From positions 124,001 to 188,000 of the forward strand of contig NZ_JABWRD020000002.1 in NCBI RefSeq assembly GCF_014268785.2: 64,000 nt of DNA. Direction: 5' to 3'. Numbering within the stretch: position 1 is the stretch's first letter; every line of letters begins with the position of its first letter. A program made the position numbers and the translations under genes. This DNA comes from Pseudomonas shirazensis. GTDB lineage: Bacteria > Pseudomonadota > Gammaproteobacteria > Pseudomonadales > Pseudomonadaceae. The notes under the pieces were generated by a model, which was not told where the DNA came from, did not search any database, and saw only the letters and a list, made by a program, of their open reading frames with translations. Of this stretch, positions 9,451 through 18,083 are shown in pieces.

Positions 9451-11160
9451 TTAGCGTGGTTCGATGTGCGCGATCATCAGTTGCACGCTTTCGTTGCCGC
9501 GAAACTCGTTGACGTCCAGCTTGTAGGCCAGCTCGACCCAACGCACGGTGGGGTTGGGCCAGACTTCGCGGTCGATACCGAAGGCAATACCGTCGAGTTT
9601 GACCGCACCGCACTCGCTTTTGAGCACCACTTTGAGATGCCGCTCACCGACCACACGCTGCTCAACCAGCTGGAACACACCATGGAACAGCGGCTCGGGA
9701 AAATGCTGGCCCCACGGGCCGGCGTTGCGCAGGGCGCGGGCCAAGTCCAAGTGGAATTCTTCAACCGCCAGGGTACCGTCGGTCAACAAACGCCCGGTCA
9801 GGTCGTCTTCATTGAGCTGACGCCGGGTTTCTTCGTCGAACGCGGCGGCAAAGGCCGGGAAATTATCTGCCGGCAGCGACAAACCGGCGGCCATCGCGTG
9901 GCCACCGAACTTGCTGATCAACTGCGGGTGGCGCGCAGCCACGGCGTCCAGCGCGTCGCGGATATGAAAGCCTGGCACCGACCGCGCCGAACCCTTGAGC
10001 ACACCCTCACCGGCATCGGCAAAGGCGATGGTCGGGCGGTGGTAACGTTCTTTCAGGCGCGAGGCGAGGATACCGATCACGCCCTGGTGCCACTGGGCAT
10101 CGAACAGGCACAGGCCATACGGCATCGACTCCAGCGGCAACTCCTTGAGCTGGGCCAGCGCTTCGCGCTGCATGCCCTGCTCGATCGACTTGCGGTCCTG
10201 GTTGAGGCCGTCCAACTGCTCGGCCATGTCACGGGCCAGCGCCGGGTCGTCACAGAGCAGGCATTCGATGCCCAGGCTCATGTCGTCCAGCCGGCCTGCG
10301 GCGTTCAGGCGCGGACCGAGGATAAAGCCCAGATCGGTCGAGGTGATGCGCTGGTAGTCACGGCGAGCGACTTCGAGGATCGCCTTCAAGCCGGCGCGGG
10401 CGCGACCAGCGCGAATTCGCTCGAGGCCCTGATGGACCAGGATGCGGTTATTGGCATCCAGCGGCACCACGTCGGCGACACTGCCCAGCGCGACCAGGTC
10501 GAGCAGCTCACCGATGTTCGGTTGTGCCTGGGTCTGGTAACGGCCAAGGCTGCGCAAACGCGCGCGCAAGGCCATCAGCACGTAGAAGATCACCCCTACC
10601 CCTGCCAGCGACTTGCTGGGGAACTCGCAGCCTGGCTGGTTCGGGTTGACGATGGCGTCGGCGTCCGGCAAGTGCTGGCCGGGCAAGTGGTGGTCGGTCA
10701 CCAGCACCTTAAGCCCAGCGGCCTTGGCGGCGGCAACGCCCTCGACACTGGAGATGCCGTTGTCGACGGTGACCAGCAGTTGCGGCTGGCGCTGCAGCGC
10801 GACTTCGACGATTTCCGGGGTCAGGCCATAGCCGTACTCAAAGCGGTTTGGCACCAGGTAGTCGACATGCGCCGCGCCCAGCAGCCGCAGGCCCAGCACG
10901 CCAACGGTGCTGGCGGTGGCGCCATCGGCATCGAAGTCGCCGACGATGAGGATGCGCTGGCGCTGGTCCAGCGCCTCGACCAGCAGATCGACCGCCGCGT
11001 CGATGCCCTTGAGCTGCTGATACGGCAGCAGACGGGCGAGGCTCTTGTCCAGCTCAGCCTCCGATTGCACGCCGCGAGCGGCGTACAGGCGGGTCAGCAA
11101 CGGCGGCAAGGCACCCAGAAAAGGCAGGGTGGGCGGCAACGGGCGGGGTTCGATACGCAT
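9451..11160 (-). CDS. recJ: Single-stranded-DNA-specific exonuclease RecJ
   Basis: 569 residues, close to the usual RecJ length. The DHH superfamily motifs are present: ILIVGDFDADGATAS (motif I), VTVDNGISSVEGV (motif II) and LVTDHHLPG (the DHH motif), followed by the DHHA1 region with GGHAMAAGLSL. RecJ is a 5'-3' exonuclease on single-stranded DNA that acts with RecQ in recombinational repair and in mismatch and base-excision repair. It ends just before the flavin oxidoreductase on the same strand and lies 30 bases downstream of yaeQ, with which it may be co-transcribed. Start ATG at 11160. Confidence 0.95.
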   Translation of the reverse strand: MRIEPRPLPPTLPFLGALPPLLTRLYAARGVQSEAELDKSLARLLPYQQLKGIDAAVDLLVEALDQRQRILIVGDFDADGATASTVGVLGLRLLGAAHVDYLVPNRFEYGYGLTPEIVEVALQRQPQLLVTVDNGISSVEGVAAAKAAGLKVLVTDHHLPGQHLPDADAIVNPNQPGCEFPSKSLAGVGVIFYVLMALRARLRSLGRYQTQAQPNIGELLDLVALGSVADVVPLDANNRILVHQGLERIRAGRARAGLKAILEVARRDYQRITSTDLGFILGPRLNAAGRLDDMSLGIECLLCDDPALARDMAEQLDGLNQDRKSIEQGMQREALAQLKELPLESMPYGLCLFDAQWHQGVIGILASRLKERYHRPTIAFADAGEGVLKGSARSVPGFHIRDALDAVAARHPQLISKFGGHAMAAGLSLPADNFPAFAAAFDEETRRQLNEDDLTGRLLTDGTLAVEEFHLDLARALRNAGPWGQHFPEPLFHGVFQLVEQRVVGERHLKVVLKSECGAVKLDGIAFGIDREVWPNPTVRWVELAYKLDVNEFRGNESVQLMIAHIEPR

Positions 11161-11190
11161 GGGGTCTTCAGCAGTCTATAAAGGTTGAAA

Positions 11191-11733
11191 TCAGCCGCGC
11201 TCGCCGAGCAGCCACTGCAGCTGCACTTCGTGCTGGCCGCGGTCGTCGGTGACGAACACCGTGCCTTCGCTGATCATCACATCCCACTTGATCACCCGCG
11301 GCATGTCCTTGGCGATGACTTCCAGCACGTCTTGCGGGACGGCGGCGATGTTGACGTTTTTCAGGTTCTTGATCGCGCCGAGCACCTTGGTTTCCCACAC
11401 GCGCAGGCTGCCATAGGCGAGCAGGCTGGTGCGCTCGGTGCGACGCGAGCACCAGGTCAGCCGATCAGCGTCGGGCTGGCCGACTTCGATCCAGTGCAGG
11501 ACCCGATCATCCAGGCTCTTTTCCCACAGCGCAGGCTCGTCGACGTCCGACAGACCACGGCCGAACGACAGTTGCTCGTTGTACCAGAGCGCGTAGGCGA
11601 GCAGACGCACGGCCATGCGCTCTTCGGTTTCCGAAGGGTGGCGGGCGATGGTCTGTTTGACGCTTTCGTAGACGTTGCGGTCGAGGTCAGTCAGGTTCAG
11701 TTCGAACTTGTAGGTGGTGGACGGCTGGGCCAT
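11191..11733 (-). CDS. YaeQ family protein
   Basis: 180 residues, the normal YaeQ length. Sequence such as MAQPSTTYKFELNLTDLDRNVYESVKQTIARHPSETEERM and VLHWIEVGQPDADRLTWCSRR matches the family, which adopts a PD-(D/E)xK nuclease-like fold. E. coli YaeQ was described as a suppressor of RfaH loss, but its molecular role is unsettled. It is upstream of recJ on the same strand with a 30-base gap, so the two could share a transcript. Confidence 0.9.
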   Translation of the reverse strand: MAQPSTTYKFELNLTDLDRNVYESVKQTIARHPSETEERMAVRLLAYALWYNEQLSFGRGLSDVDEPALWEKSLDDRVLHWIEVGQPDADRLTWCSRRTERTSLLAYGSLRVWETKVLGAIKNLKNVNIAAVPQDVLEVIAKDMPRVIKWDVMISEGTVFVTDDRGQHEVQLQWLLGERG

Positions 11734-11864
11734 GGGTGACGGGCTTCTAGCTGGAGAAAGTCGGCTAGTCTAACTGATCCTGCCCTGCTTGCGTCGCGAC
11801 AGTATCTGCCGCAGGCGAGCTGTGATAAAACCAGCGCTTTGTTTCTGCCGCCACGGATGCCCCC

Positions 11865-13064
11865 ATGCCCACGCCCAGCAAACCCCTCGCCGGCCTTAAA
11901 GTCATCGAGCTCGGGACCCTGATCGCCGGCCCTTTTGCGTCGCGTATCTGCGCCGAATTCGGTGCCGAGGTGATCAAGGTCGAATCGCCCGACGGCGGTG
12001 ATCCGCTGCGCAAATGGCGCAAGCTGTATGAAGGCACGTCGTTGTGGTGGTTCGTCCAGGCGCGCAACAAACAGTCGCTGACGCTTAACCTCAAGCATGA
12101 GGAAGGTCGCGAGATCCTCAAGCGGCTGCTGGCCGAAGCCGACATCCTGATCGAGAATTTCCGCCCCGGCGTGCTGGAAAAACTCGGCCTGGGCTGGGAC
12201 GTGCTGCATGCGCTCAACCCGCGCCTGGTCATGGTGCGCCTGTCGGGCTTCGGCCAGACCGGGCCGATGAAAGACCAGCCGGGCTTCGGTGCAGTCGGCG
12301 AATCGATGGGTGGCCTGCGTTACATCACCGGCTTCGATGACCGTCCGCCCGTGCGTACCGGTATCTCTATCGGCGACTCGATTGCCGCCCTGTGGGGCGT
12401 GATCGGTGCATTGATGGCGCTGCGTCACCGCGAGGTCAATGGCGGTGCCGGGCAAGTGGTCGATGTGGCACTGTATGAAGCGATCTTCGCGATGATGGAA
12501 AGCATGGTGCCGGAATTCGACGTGTTCGGTTTTATCCGCGAGCGCACCGGCAACATCATGCCCGGCATCACTCCCTCGTGCATCCACACCAGCGCCGACG
12601 GCAAGCATGTGCAGATCGGCGCCAACGGCGATGCGATCTTCAAGCGCTTCATGCAGGCAATCGGCCGCGACGACCTGGCCGATGACCCAACCCTGGCCAG
12701 CAACGACGGCCGCGACCTGCGCCGTGACGAGCTGTACGGCGTGATCGATCGCTGGGTCAATGGCTTGCCGCTGGAACAGGTACTGGAGGTTTTGAACACC
12801 GCACAGGTGCCGGCCAGCCGGATCTATTCGGCAGAAGACATGTTCAGCGACCCGCAGTTTCTGGCCCGCGAGATGTTCCTGCAGGGCCGCTTGCCCGATG
12901 GCAAAACGTTCAAGATGCCCGGCATCGTGCCGAAGCTGTCCGACACGCCAGGCTCGACTGAATGGGTTGGCCCGGCGCTGGGCGAACACACCACGGCGCT
13001 GCTCAGCGGCCTTGGCTACGACGCTGCAGCCATTGCCCGGCTGCGCAAGGATGGCGCGGTCTGA
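11865..13064 (+). CDS. CaiB/BaiF (family III) CoA-transferase
   Basis: 399 residues. The family III CoA-transferase pattern is clear: LAGLKVIELGTLIAGPFASRICAEFGAEVIKVE at the N-terminus, LVMVRLSGFGQTGPMKDQPGFG, and the catalytic aspartate in TGISIGDSIAAL. These enzymes move CoA between a dicarboxylate or acyl-CoA donor and an acid through aspartyl-CoA intermediates, forming interlocked dimers. The substrate cannot be predicted. It is divergent from yaeQ and 11 bases upstream of the following solute-binding-like gene, so a small operon is possible. Confidence 0.9.
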   Translation: MPTPSKPLAGLKVIELGTLIAGPFASRICAEFGAEVIKVESPDGGDPLRKWRKLYEGTSLWWFVQARNKQSLTLNLKHEEGREILKRLLAEADILIENFRPGVLEKLGLGWDVLHALNPRLVMVRLSGFGQTGPMKDQPGFGAVGESMGGLRYITGFDDRPPVRTGISIGDSIAALWGVIGALMALRHREVNGGAGQVVDVALYEAIFAMMESMVPEFDVFGFIRERTGNIMPGITPSCIHTSADGKHVQIGANGDAIFKRFMQAIGRDDLADDPTLASNDGRDLRRDELYGVIDRWVNGLPLEQVLEVLNTAQVPASRIYSAEDMFSDPQFLAREMFLQGRLPDGKTFKMPGIVPKLSDTPGSTEWVGPALGEHTTALLSGLGYDAAAIARLRKDGAV

Positions 13065-13075
13065 ACCGCGCCGCC

Positions 13076-13960
13076 GTGGTGTTCAGACTCAAGTTAGGCT
13101 GGCTGCTGACGCTTGCACTTATCTGCGCGCTGCTGCCCGGCGTAGCCATGGCCAAGGAAACGCTGCTGTGGCTGATCCGCGATCTGCCGCCCTTCACGAT
13201 CTTTGAAGGGCCTGAACAAGGCCAAGGCGTGCTCGACCGCATGCTGCCGCTGCTGATCGCGCAGATGCCCGAGTACGAGCACAGCATCGTCCGGGTCAAC
13301 CGCGCCCGCGGCATCCAGATGCTGCAAGAGCCTTCCTTCACCTGCGATCCTACCCTGCTGTGGACTCCGGAGCGGGCCAAGTACGCTTATTTCTCCAGCC
13401 CGACCATGGCCACGTTGAGCAGCGGCCTGTTGGTGCGCAACGAGGACCAGGCGCTGATCGAACCTTACGTGCAAGGCGGCAGCGTCGACCTCAAACGCCT
13501 ACTGACCCAGAGCACGTTGAAGCTCGGGATCGTTGCCGAACGCAGTTACAGCGCCTCGGTCGATGAGATGCTCAGGCAACTGCCCGACAGCGCATTCAAC
13601 CGTCACTACGGCACCGAAGCGACCGCCAGCTTGCTGCAGATGCAGCAGTTGGGCCGTTTGCAATTGGTGCTGGGTTACTGGCCAGAGGTGCGCTACCTGC
13701 TCAATCAGCAAGGCGCGGATACGCACAGTTACCATTTTTATCCGATCCAGAGCGTGCAGCCCTACCAGCTACTGCATGTCGCCTGCTCCGACACACCGCT
13801 CGGGCGTGAGGCGATCGGCCATATCGACAAACTGTTGCCGGCGCTGCGCCGTGACACCTTGCCGGATCTGTATGCCCACTGGCTAGATCAAGAGCAGCGC
13901 GAAGCGTATATGCAGCGAGCCGCAGAGCTGGCCGACGATCAGGCCTACGCCACGCCCTGA
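13076..13960 (+). CDS. Periplasmic solute-binding-like protein (TIGR02285 type)
   Basis: 294 residues from a GTG at 13076; a second GTG one codon later is also possible. A signal peptide is obvious (LKLGWLLTLALICALLPGVAMA followed by KE). The mature part begins LLWLIRDLPPFTIFEGPEQGQGVLD and resembles the type-II periplasmic binding-protein fold (SBP family 3) seen in TIGR02285 proteins of proteobacteria, whose ligands are unknown. No transport partner is nearby. The start is uncertain because the frame is open well upstream into the CoA-transferase gene; the signal peptide argues for a start near 13076. Confidence 0.75.
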   Translation: MVFRLKLGWLLTLALICALLPGVAMAKETLLWLIRDLPPFTIFEGPEQGQGVLDRMLPLLIAQMPEYEHSIVRVNRARGIQMLQEPSFTCDPTLLWTPERAKYAYFSSPTMATLSSGLLVRNEDQALIEPYVQGGSVDLKRLLTQSTLKLGIVAERSYSASVDEMLRQLPDSAFNRHYGTEATASLLQMQQLGRLQLVLGYWPEVRYLLNQQGADTHSYHFYPIQSVQPYQLLHVACSDTPLGREAIGHIDKLLPALRRDTLPDLYAHWLDQEQREAYMQRAAELADDQAYATP

Positions 13961-13975
13961 GCCAGAAAAAAGAAA

Positions 13976-14003
13976 CCCCGGTCGCTGGGGAAAACGACCG
14001 GGG
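13976..14003 (-). terminator. Rho-independent terminator, minus strand
   Basis: A perfect 9-base stem (CCCCGGTCG / CGACCGGGG) with a 10-base loop. Read on the minus strand the stem is followed at once by TTTCTTTTTTC, a good U-tract. It would end transcription from the DUF3509 gene at 14092 and could also act as a barrier for the convergent solute-binding-like gene. Confidence 0.85.
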
Positions 14004-14091
14004 TCAAGCGAAAGTCATCTGGACTTTCCGTGGCAGCGCAACGTCACCGGAGCAAAGCGCCGCTGGGCTGCCATTAGCAAATAAGACGCAG

Positions 14092-14376
14092 TCAGCTGGC
14101 AAAGGTTCCGTGAATCGGTTGGCGCTGCTGCAGCGCAGCGATCACACAAGGCTGCAGGCGTCCTTCAGCAATCTGCACATCCCGATGCAGGCCATCGACC
14201 AGATCTATCAGCAGGCTCTGTTCTTGCAATTGTCGCGAACTGACAGCCCGTTGCAGGGTGACATTGCCTTGAGGGTCACGCAGAACCAGTTGACGATTGC
14301 CATCGGCATCGGCGGCGGCAAGGTGAGCTTGGTAAGGGGTCAGAGCATCATTGAGCAGTCTGCAAATTCTTTCCAT
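14092..14376 (-). CDS. DUF3509 family protein
   Basis: 94 residues from the ATG at 14376; a GTG nine bases further upstream is an alternative. The sequence begins MERICRLLNDALTPYQAHL and ends with DVQIAEGRLQPCVIAALQQRQP. This pattern (LLN.AL.PY near the N-terminus, RDV....L.PC.I.AL near the C-terminus) is that of DUF3509, a small Pseudomonas-specific family present in several copies per genome, with no known function. The terminator at 13976-14003 lies downstream, so it is probably a single-gene unit. Confidence 0.75.
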   Translation of the reverse strand: MERICRLLNDALTPYQAHLAAADADGNRQLVLRDPQGNVTLQRAVSSRQLQEQSLLIDLVDGLHRDVQIAEGRLQPCVIAALQQRQPIHGTFAS

Positions 14377-14451
14377 CCGGCGCACTCACTTGTTTTTTGG
14401 CTATATGGGTACTGACCCTTGGCGGCCGCAGAAAGTTCGTTGCTGCGGGAC

Positions 14452-14892
14452 TCAGTGAGCATGCGCGCGCATCATGACAGTTTGAAAATCGCTCCCAGCA
14501 GGTTTATAGCGGCTGCCACCCACCCGCTGCAGCGTCCGTTGCAGTGCTGGCATCGACAAAGGCCAGGCCAGTTCGTTGACCACCCACAAGCCTTTTTGCC
14601 GGGCCTGCTGAGCAATATCAACCTGAGAGGGACGCGGCTGACCGATCAACAGCAACGCGGTCGATGGACAGGTGACACTCAGTTGCTGCAGCAACTGAAT
14701 GCCGTCGGCACTGGGCATGGCGTGATCGAGGATCAGCAGATCAGGTGCACGCCGGCTGGCCAGCAAGATTGTAGCGATAGCCAGGTTGTCGGCGATGCGC
14801 ACATTGAAAATACCCTGAGCATTGCAGGCCTGATGCAAGCTGATCTGCTGGGCAGGACGAGTTTGATAGATGACGACGTTGAGCCGGTACAT
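14452..14892 (-). CDS. Stand-alone receiver-domain protein with degenerate active site
   Basis: 146 residues from the ATG at 14892, which has AGGAG about 7 bases upstream. It is a single receiver-like domain: the central strand and loop DLLILDHAMPSADGIQLL keep the phosphoacceptor-position aspartate (D56) and the MPxxDG turn. However, the acidic pair after the first strand is missing (VVIYQTRP), the conserved Thr/Ser position is hydrophobic (LLLIG), and the lysine before the last conserved proline is replaced (ELAWPL). Normal phosphorylation is therefore doubtful, and a pseudo-receiver acting by protein contact is plausible. No kinase gene is adjacent. A 20-residue N-terminal extension is possible but lacks a good ribosome-binding site. 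Confidence 0.75.
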   Translation of the reverse strand: MYRLNVVIYQTRPAQQISLHQACNAQGIFNVRIADNLAIATILLASRRAPDLLILDHAMPSADGIQLLQQLSVTCPSTALLLIGQPRPSQVDIAQQARQKGLWVVNELAWPLSMPALQRTLQRVGGSRYKPAGSDFQTVMMRAHAH

Positions 14893-15010
14893 AGGGCGCT
14901 CCTGAGCGCCGCGCGCCCGGATTGAAGTAGCGCCAACTGTAGAAAGGGTCAAGTGCGAGGGATATAGGAAAAGGCTGAATGTGCGGGGCAGGACAATCCA
15001 TGAATGGGGT

Positions 15011-15048
15011 CTGCTCGCAGACCTTCACGGGTGAACCCGCCCCCACAA
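15011..15048. repeat. REP-like palindromic element
   Basis: The stretch contains CACGGGTGAACCCGCCCCCACA with the CGGG-TGAA-CCCG hairpin typical of Pseudomonas REP sequences (consensus like GCGGGTAAACCCGCTCCTACA). It lies in the spacer downstream of thrC. Confidence 0.6.
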
Positions 15049-15130
15049 AAGTGACTCGCCGTAAGGGCGAAAGGGGCCTGCATAACCACCATCGGAAACG
15101 GATAAGTCCACAGCAATGGTGAACGAACCG

Positions 15131-15184
15131 GAGATCGCGGGGGCCGCTGCGCGACCCAATCGCGACACGAGGCCGCTCCTACAG
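15131..15184. repeat. REP-like palindromic element (second copy type)
   Basis: The segment has the layout GGGGCCGCTGCGCGACCC, a short spacer TCGCGACACGA, then GGCCGCTCCTACAG. This is a well-known P. putida/P. fluorescens extragenic repeat. It is about 80 bases from the first element, forming a REP pair in the spacer 14893-15232, which otherwise holds no recognisable gene. Confidence 0.6.
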
Positions 15185-15232
15185 AGATCGCACTAGGCAA
15201 ACCATATGTAGAAGCGTCCCCCATCTACCCCA

Positions 15233-16642
15233 TCACAAAGGCTTACCGCGATTCCCATGCTGGCTAACAAACCCCTGCACCACTTTCAGGTCATTGGCCA
15301 ACACCGTACACCGCTCTTCCCGCTCAAACAGGTCAGTCAGGTGCGCCGGCAATTCCAACGCCTTGCCCACCCCAGCCTTCTCTACTGCCTCGGGGAACTT
15401 GACCGGATGCGCCGTTCCCAACACCACCATCGGCGTATCCAGACTGCGCCGGCACTCACGCGCAGCATGCACGCCAATCGCCGTGTGCGGATCCAGCACT
15501 TCACCCGTGCTGGCAAACACCTCGGCAATGGTCGTGCAGGTCTGCTCGTCACTGACCGCCAGAGAATCGAACAGCTTGCGCGCCTCGGTCCAGCGGTCTT
15601 GCTCGACGCTGAAACCACCACCCTGCTTGAAGTTGGCCATCAACTCGGCAATCGCCGCACCGTTGCGCCCGTGCAGGTCGAATAGCAGCCGCTCGAAGTT
15701 GGACGAAACCATGATGTCCATCGACGGCGACAGGGTCGCGTGCAGGGTTTCCTTGACGTACTGATTGCCGCTCATGAAGCGGTGCAGGATGTCGTTACGG
15801 TTGGTCGCGACGATCAGCTGGCTGATCGGCAGGCCCATGTTGCGCGCCAGGTAACCGGCGAAGATGTCGCCGAAGTTGCCGGTCGGCACCGAGAACGCCA
15901 CCGAACGCGCCGGCCCGCCCAACTGCAGGGCCGCGTGGAAGTAGTAGACGATCTGGGCCATGATCCGCGCCCAGTTGATCGAGTTGACTGCCACCAGGCG
16001 CGTGCCTTTGAGGAACGACTGGTCGGCGAAGCTGGCCTTGACCATTTCCTGGCAATCGTCGAAGTTGCCTTCGATGGCGATGTTGTGGATATTCTCGCCA
16101 AAGATGGTGGTCATCTGCCGGCGCTGCACTTCCGACACGCGCTGGTGTGGGTGCAGGATGAAGATGTCGACGTTGTCGCAACGGCGGCAGCCTTCGATAG
16201 CTGCCGAGCCGGTGTCGCCGCTGGTAGCACCGACGATCACCACGCGCTCGTTGCGCTTGGCCAATACGTGATCGAGCAGGCGGCCGAGCAGTTGCAGGGC
16301 AAAGTCCTTGAACGCCAGGGTCGGGCCGTGGAACAGCTCCAGTACCCATTCATTGGAGCCAAGCTGGCGCAGCGGCGCCACTGCCGCATGGGCGAAGGCG
16401 CCGTAGGTTTCTTCGAGGATCTTCTTGAAGTCGGCGTCGGCAATGCTGCCGGCCACGAACGGGCGCATCACCCGGAAGGCCAGCTCGTGGTACGGCAGGC
16501 CGGCCCACGAGGCGATTTCTTCCTGGGTAAAGCGCGGCAGGTTCTCCGGCACATACAGGCCGCCATCGCTGGCGAGACCGGCAAGCAGGACGTCTTCGAA
16601 ATTCAGGGCCGGTGCCTGGCCGCGAGTGCTGATATAGCGCAT
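15233..16642 (-). CDS. thrC: Threonine synthase
   Basis: 469 residues from the ATG at 16642 (MRYISTRG). It converts O-phosphohomoserine to threonine with pyridoxal phosphate. The PLP lysine is in GPTLAFKDFALQLLGRLL, and the phosphate-binding region GATSGDTGSAAIEG is intact. A start five codons upstream in the same frame is unlikely, as the conserved N-terminus of the family is MxYxSTRG. It follows hom with a 54-base gap on the same strand, forming the usual Pseudomonas hom-thrC unit for threonine synthesis. REP-like repeats lie after its stop. Confidence 0.96.
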   Translation of the reverse strand: MRYISTRGQAPALNFEDVLLAGLASDGGLYVPENLPRFTQEEIASWAGLPYHELAFRVMRPFVAGSIADADFKKILEETYGAFAHAAVAPLRQLGSNEWVLELFHGPTLAFKDFALQLLGRLLDHVLAKRNERVVIVGATSGDTGSAAIEGCRRCDNVDIFILHPHQRVSEVQRRQMTTIFGENIHNIAIEGNFDDCQEMVKASFADQSFLKGTRLVAVNSINWARIMAQIVYYFHAALQLGGPARSVAFSVPTGNFGDIFAGYLARNMGLPISQLIVATNRNDILHRFMSGNQYVKETLHATLSPSMDIMVSSNFERLLFDLHGRNGAAIAELMANFKQGGGFSVEQDRWTEARKLFDSLAVSDEQTCTTIAEVFASTGEVLDPHTAIGVHAARECRRSLDTPMVVLGTAHPVKFPEAVEKAGVGKALELPAHLTDLFEREERCTVLANDLKVVQGFVSQHGNRGKPL

Positions 16643-16696
16643 GGTGCAAACCTTCAATGCTGGGGCCCGGGCCGCAGACGCGGCCCGACGGCGAAA

Positions 16697-18001
16697 TTAG
16701 TTGAGCTGCTCGACGCGGATGCGCACGACCTTGCCGACTACATCCTGCAGGCTCTCCAGAGCCAGGATCGCGTCGTTGATGTGCTCCTCGACCACGCGGT
16801 GAGTGACCAGGATCATCGGCACCAAGCCGTCCTGCTCCTCAGCTTCCTTCTGCATGATCGACTCGATGTTGATCCCGCGCTCGGAGAGGATGCTCGCGAC
16901 CTGAGCCAGCACACCGGGGTGATCCTTGGCCTGGATGCGCAGGTAGTAGGCGCTCTGGCAGGCTTCGATCGGCAGGATCGGGTGGGCCGACAGCGAATCC
17001 GGCTGGAAGGCCAGGTGCGGCACGCGGTTTTCCGGGTCGGAGGTCATCGCCCGTACCACGTCGACAAGGTCGGCGATCACCGACGAAGCTGTCGGCTCCA
17101 TGCCGGCGCCAGCGCCGTAGTACAGCGTGGAACCCGCGGCATCGCCATTGACCATGACCGCGTTCATTACGCCATTGACGTTGGCGATCAGGCGGTCGCT
17201 CGGGATCAGCGTCGGGTGCACGCGCAGCTCGATACCGGCCTCGGTGCTACGGGCCACGCCCAGGTGCTTGATGCGATAGCCCAGTGCTTCGGCATAGTTG
17301 ACGTCAGCAGTGGTCAGCTGAGTGATGCCTTCGGTGTAGGCCTTGTCGAACTGCAGCGGGATACCAAAGGCAATCGAGGCCAGGATGGTCAGCTTGTGCG
17401 CGGCATCGATGCCTTCGACGTCGAAAGTCGGATCGGCTTCGGCATAACCCAGCGCCTGCGCTTCGGCCAGCACATCGGGGAACGCCCGGCCTTTTTCGCG
17501 CATTTCGGTGAGGATGAAGTTACCGGTGCCGTTGATGATCCCGGCCAGCCAGTTGATGCGGTTGGCCGAAAGCCCTTCACGGATCGCCTTGATCACCGGA
17601 ATACCACCGGCAACGGCGGCTTCGAAAGCAACGATAACGCCCTTCTCGCGCGCCTTGGCAAAGATCTCATTGCCATGCACGGCGATCAGCGCCTTGTTCG
17701 CGGTAACTACATGCTTGCCGTTTTCGATGGCCTTGAGGACCAGGTCACGGGCAATGGTGTAGCCGCCGATCAGTTCGATGACGACGTCGATTTCCGGGTT
17801 GCTGGCAACCTCGAACACGTCAGCGGTAATGGGGGTACCGGTAATCTGACAGTTCGGGTTCTGCGAGCGCATGGCAATCTGAGCAACTTCAATACCGCGC
17901 CCGGCACGACGGGCAATCTCCTCGGCGTTGCGTTGAAGTACATTGAAGGTACCGCCACCGACGGTCCCCAACCCACAGATGCCTACTTTGACCGGTTTCA
18001 C
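16697..18001 (-). CDS. hom: Homoserine dehydrogenase
   Basis: 434 residues, the typical length of the monofunctional enzyme with a C-terminal ACT domain. The NAD(P)-binding motif is VGICGLGTVGGGTFNVL at the N-terminus, the catalytic region includes KHVVTANKALIAVHG and AAVAGGIPVIKAIREG, and an ACT domain from about residue 350 (YYLRIQAKDHPGVLAQVASILSERGINIE) provides threonine feedback inhibition. It reduces aspartate semialdehyde to homoserine. Upstream of thrC in the same operon and downstream of dsbC. Confidence 0.97.
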   Translation of the reverse strand: MKPVKVGICGLGTVGGGTFNVLQRNAEEIARRAGRGIEVAQIAMRSQNPNCQITGTPITADVFEVASNPEIDVVIELIGGYTIARDLVLKAIENGKHVVTANKALIAVHGNEIFAKAREKGVIVAFEAAVAGGIPVIKAIREGLSANRINWLAGIINGTGNFILTEMREKGRAFPDVLAEAQALGYAEADPTFDVEGIDAAHKLTILASIAFGIPLQFDKAYTEGITQLTTADVNYAEALGYRIKHLGVARSTEAGIELRVHPTLIPSDRLIANVNGVMNAVMVNGDAAGSTLYYGAGAGMEPTASSVIADLVDVVRAMTSDPENRVPHLAFQPDSLSAHPILPIEACQSAYYLRIQAKDHPGVLAQVASILSERGINIESIMQKEAEEQDGLVPMILVTHRVVEEHINDAILALESLQDVVGKVVRIRVEQLN

Positions 18002-18083
18002 TGTGAACTCCCCATAGAACGGCCGGCACTCGGCCGACCGTGAAAACTACCGCCGCCGCATGGCGACGGCGCACTGAATTGAA

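Noticed and set aside
14949..15224. A 91-codon frame on the minus strand in the thrC-receiver spacer
   Set aside because: It is made from REP-like repeats (the translation contains the SCRDWVAQRPPR pattern typical of such repeats), not a gene.
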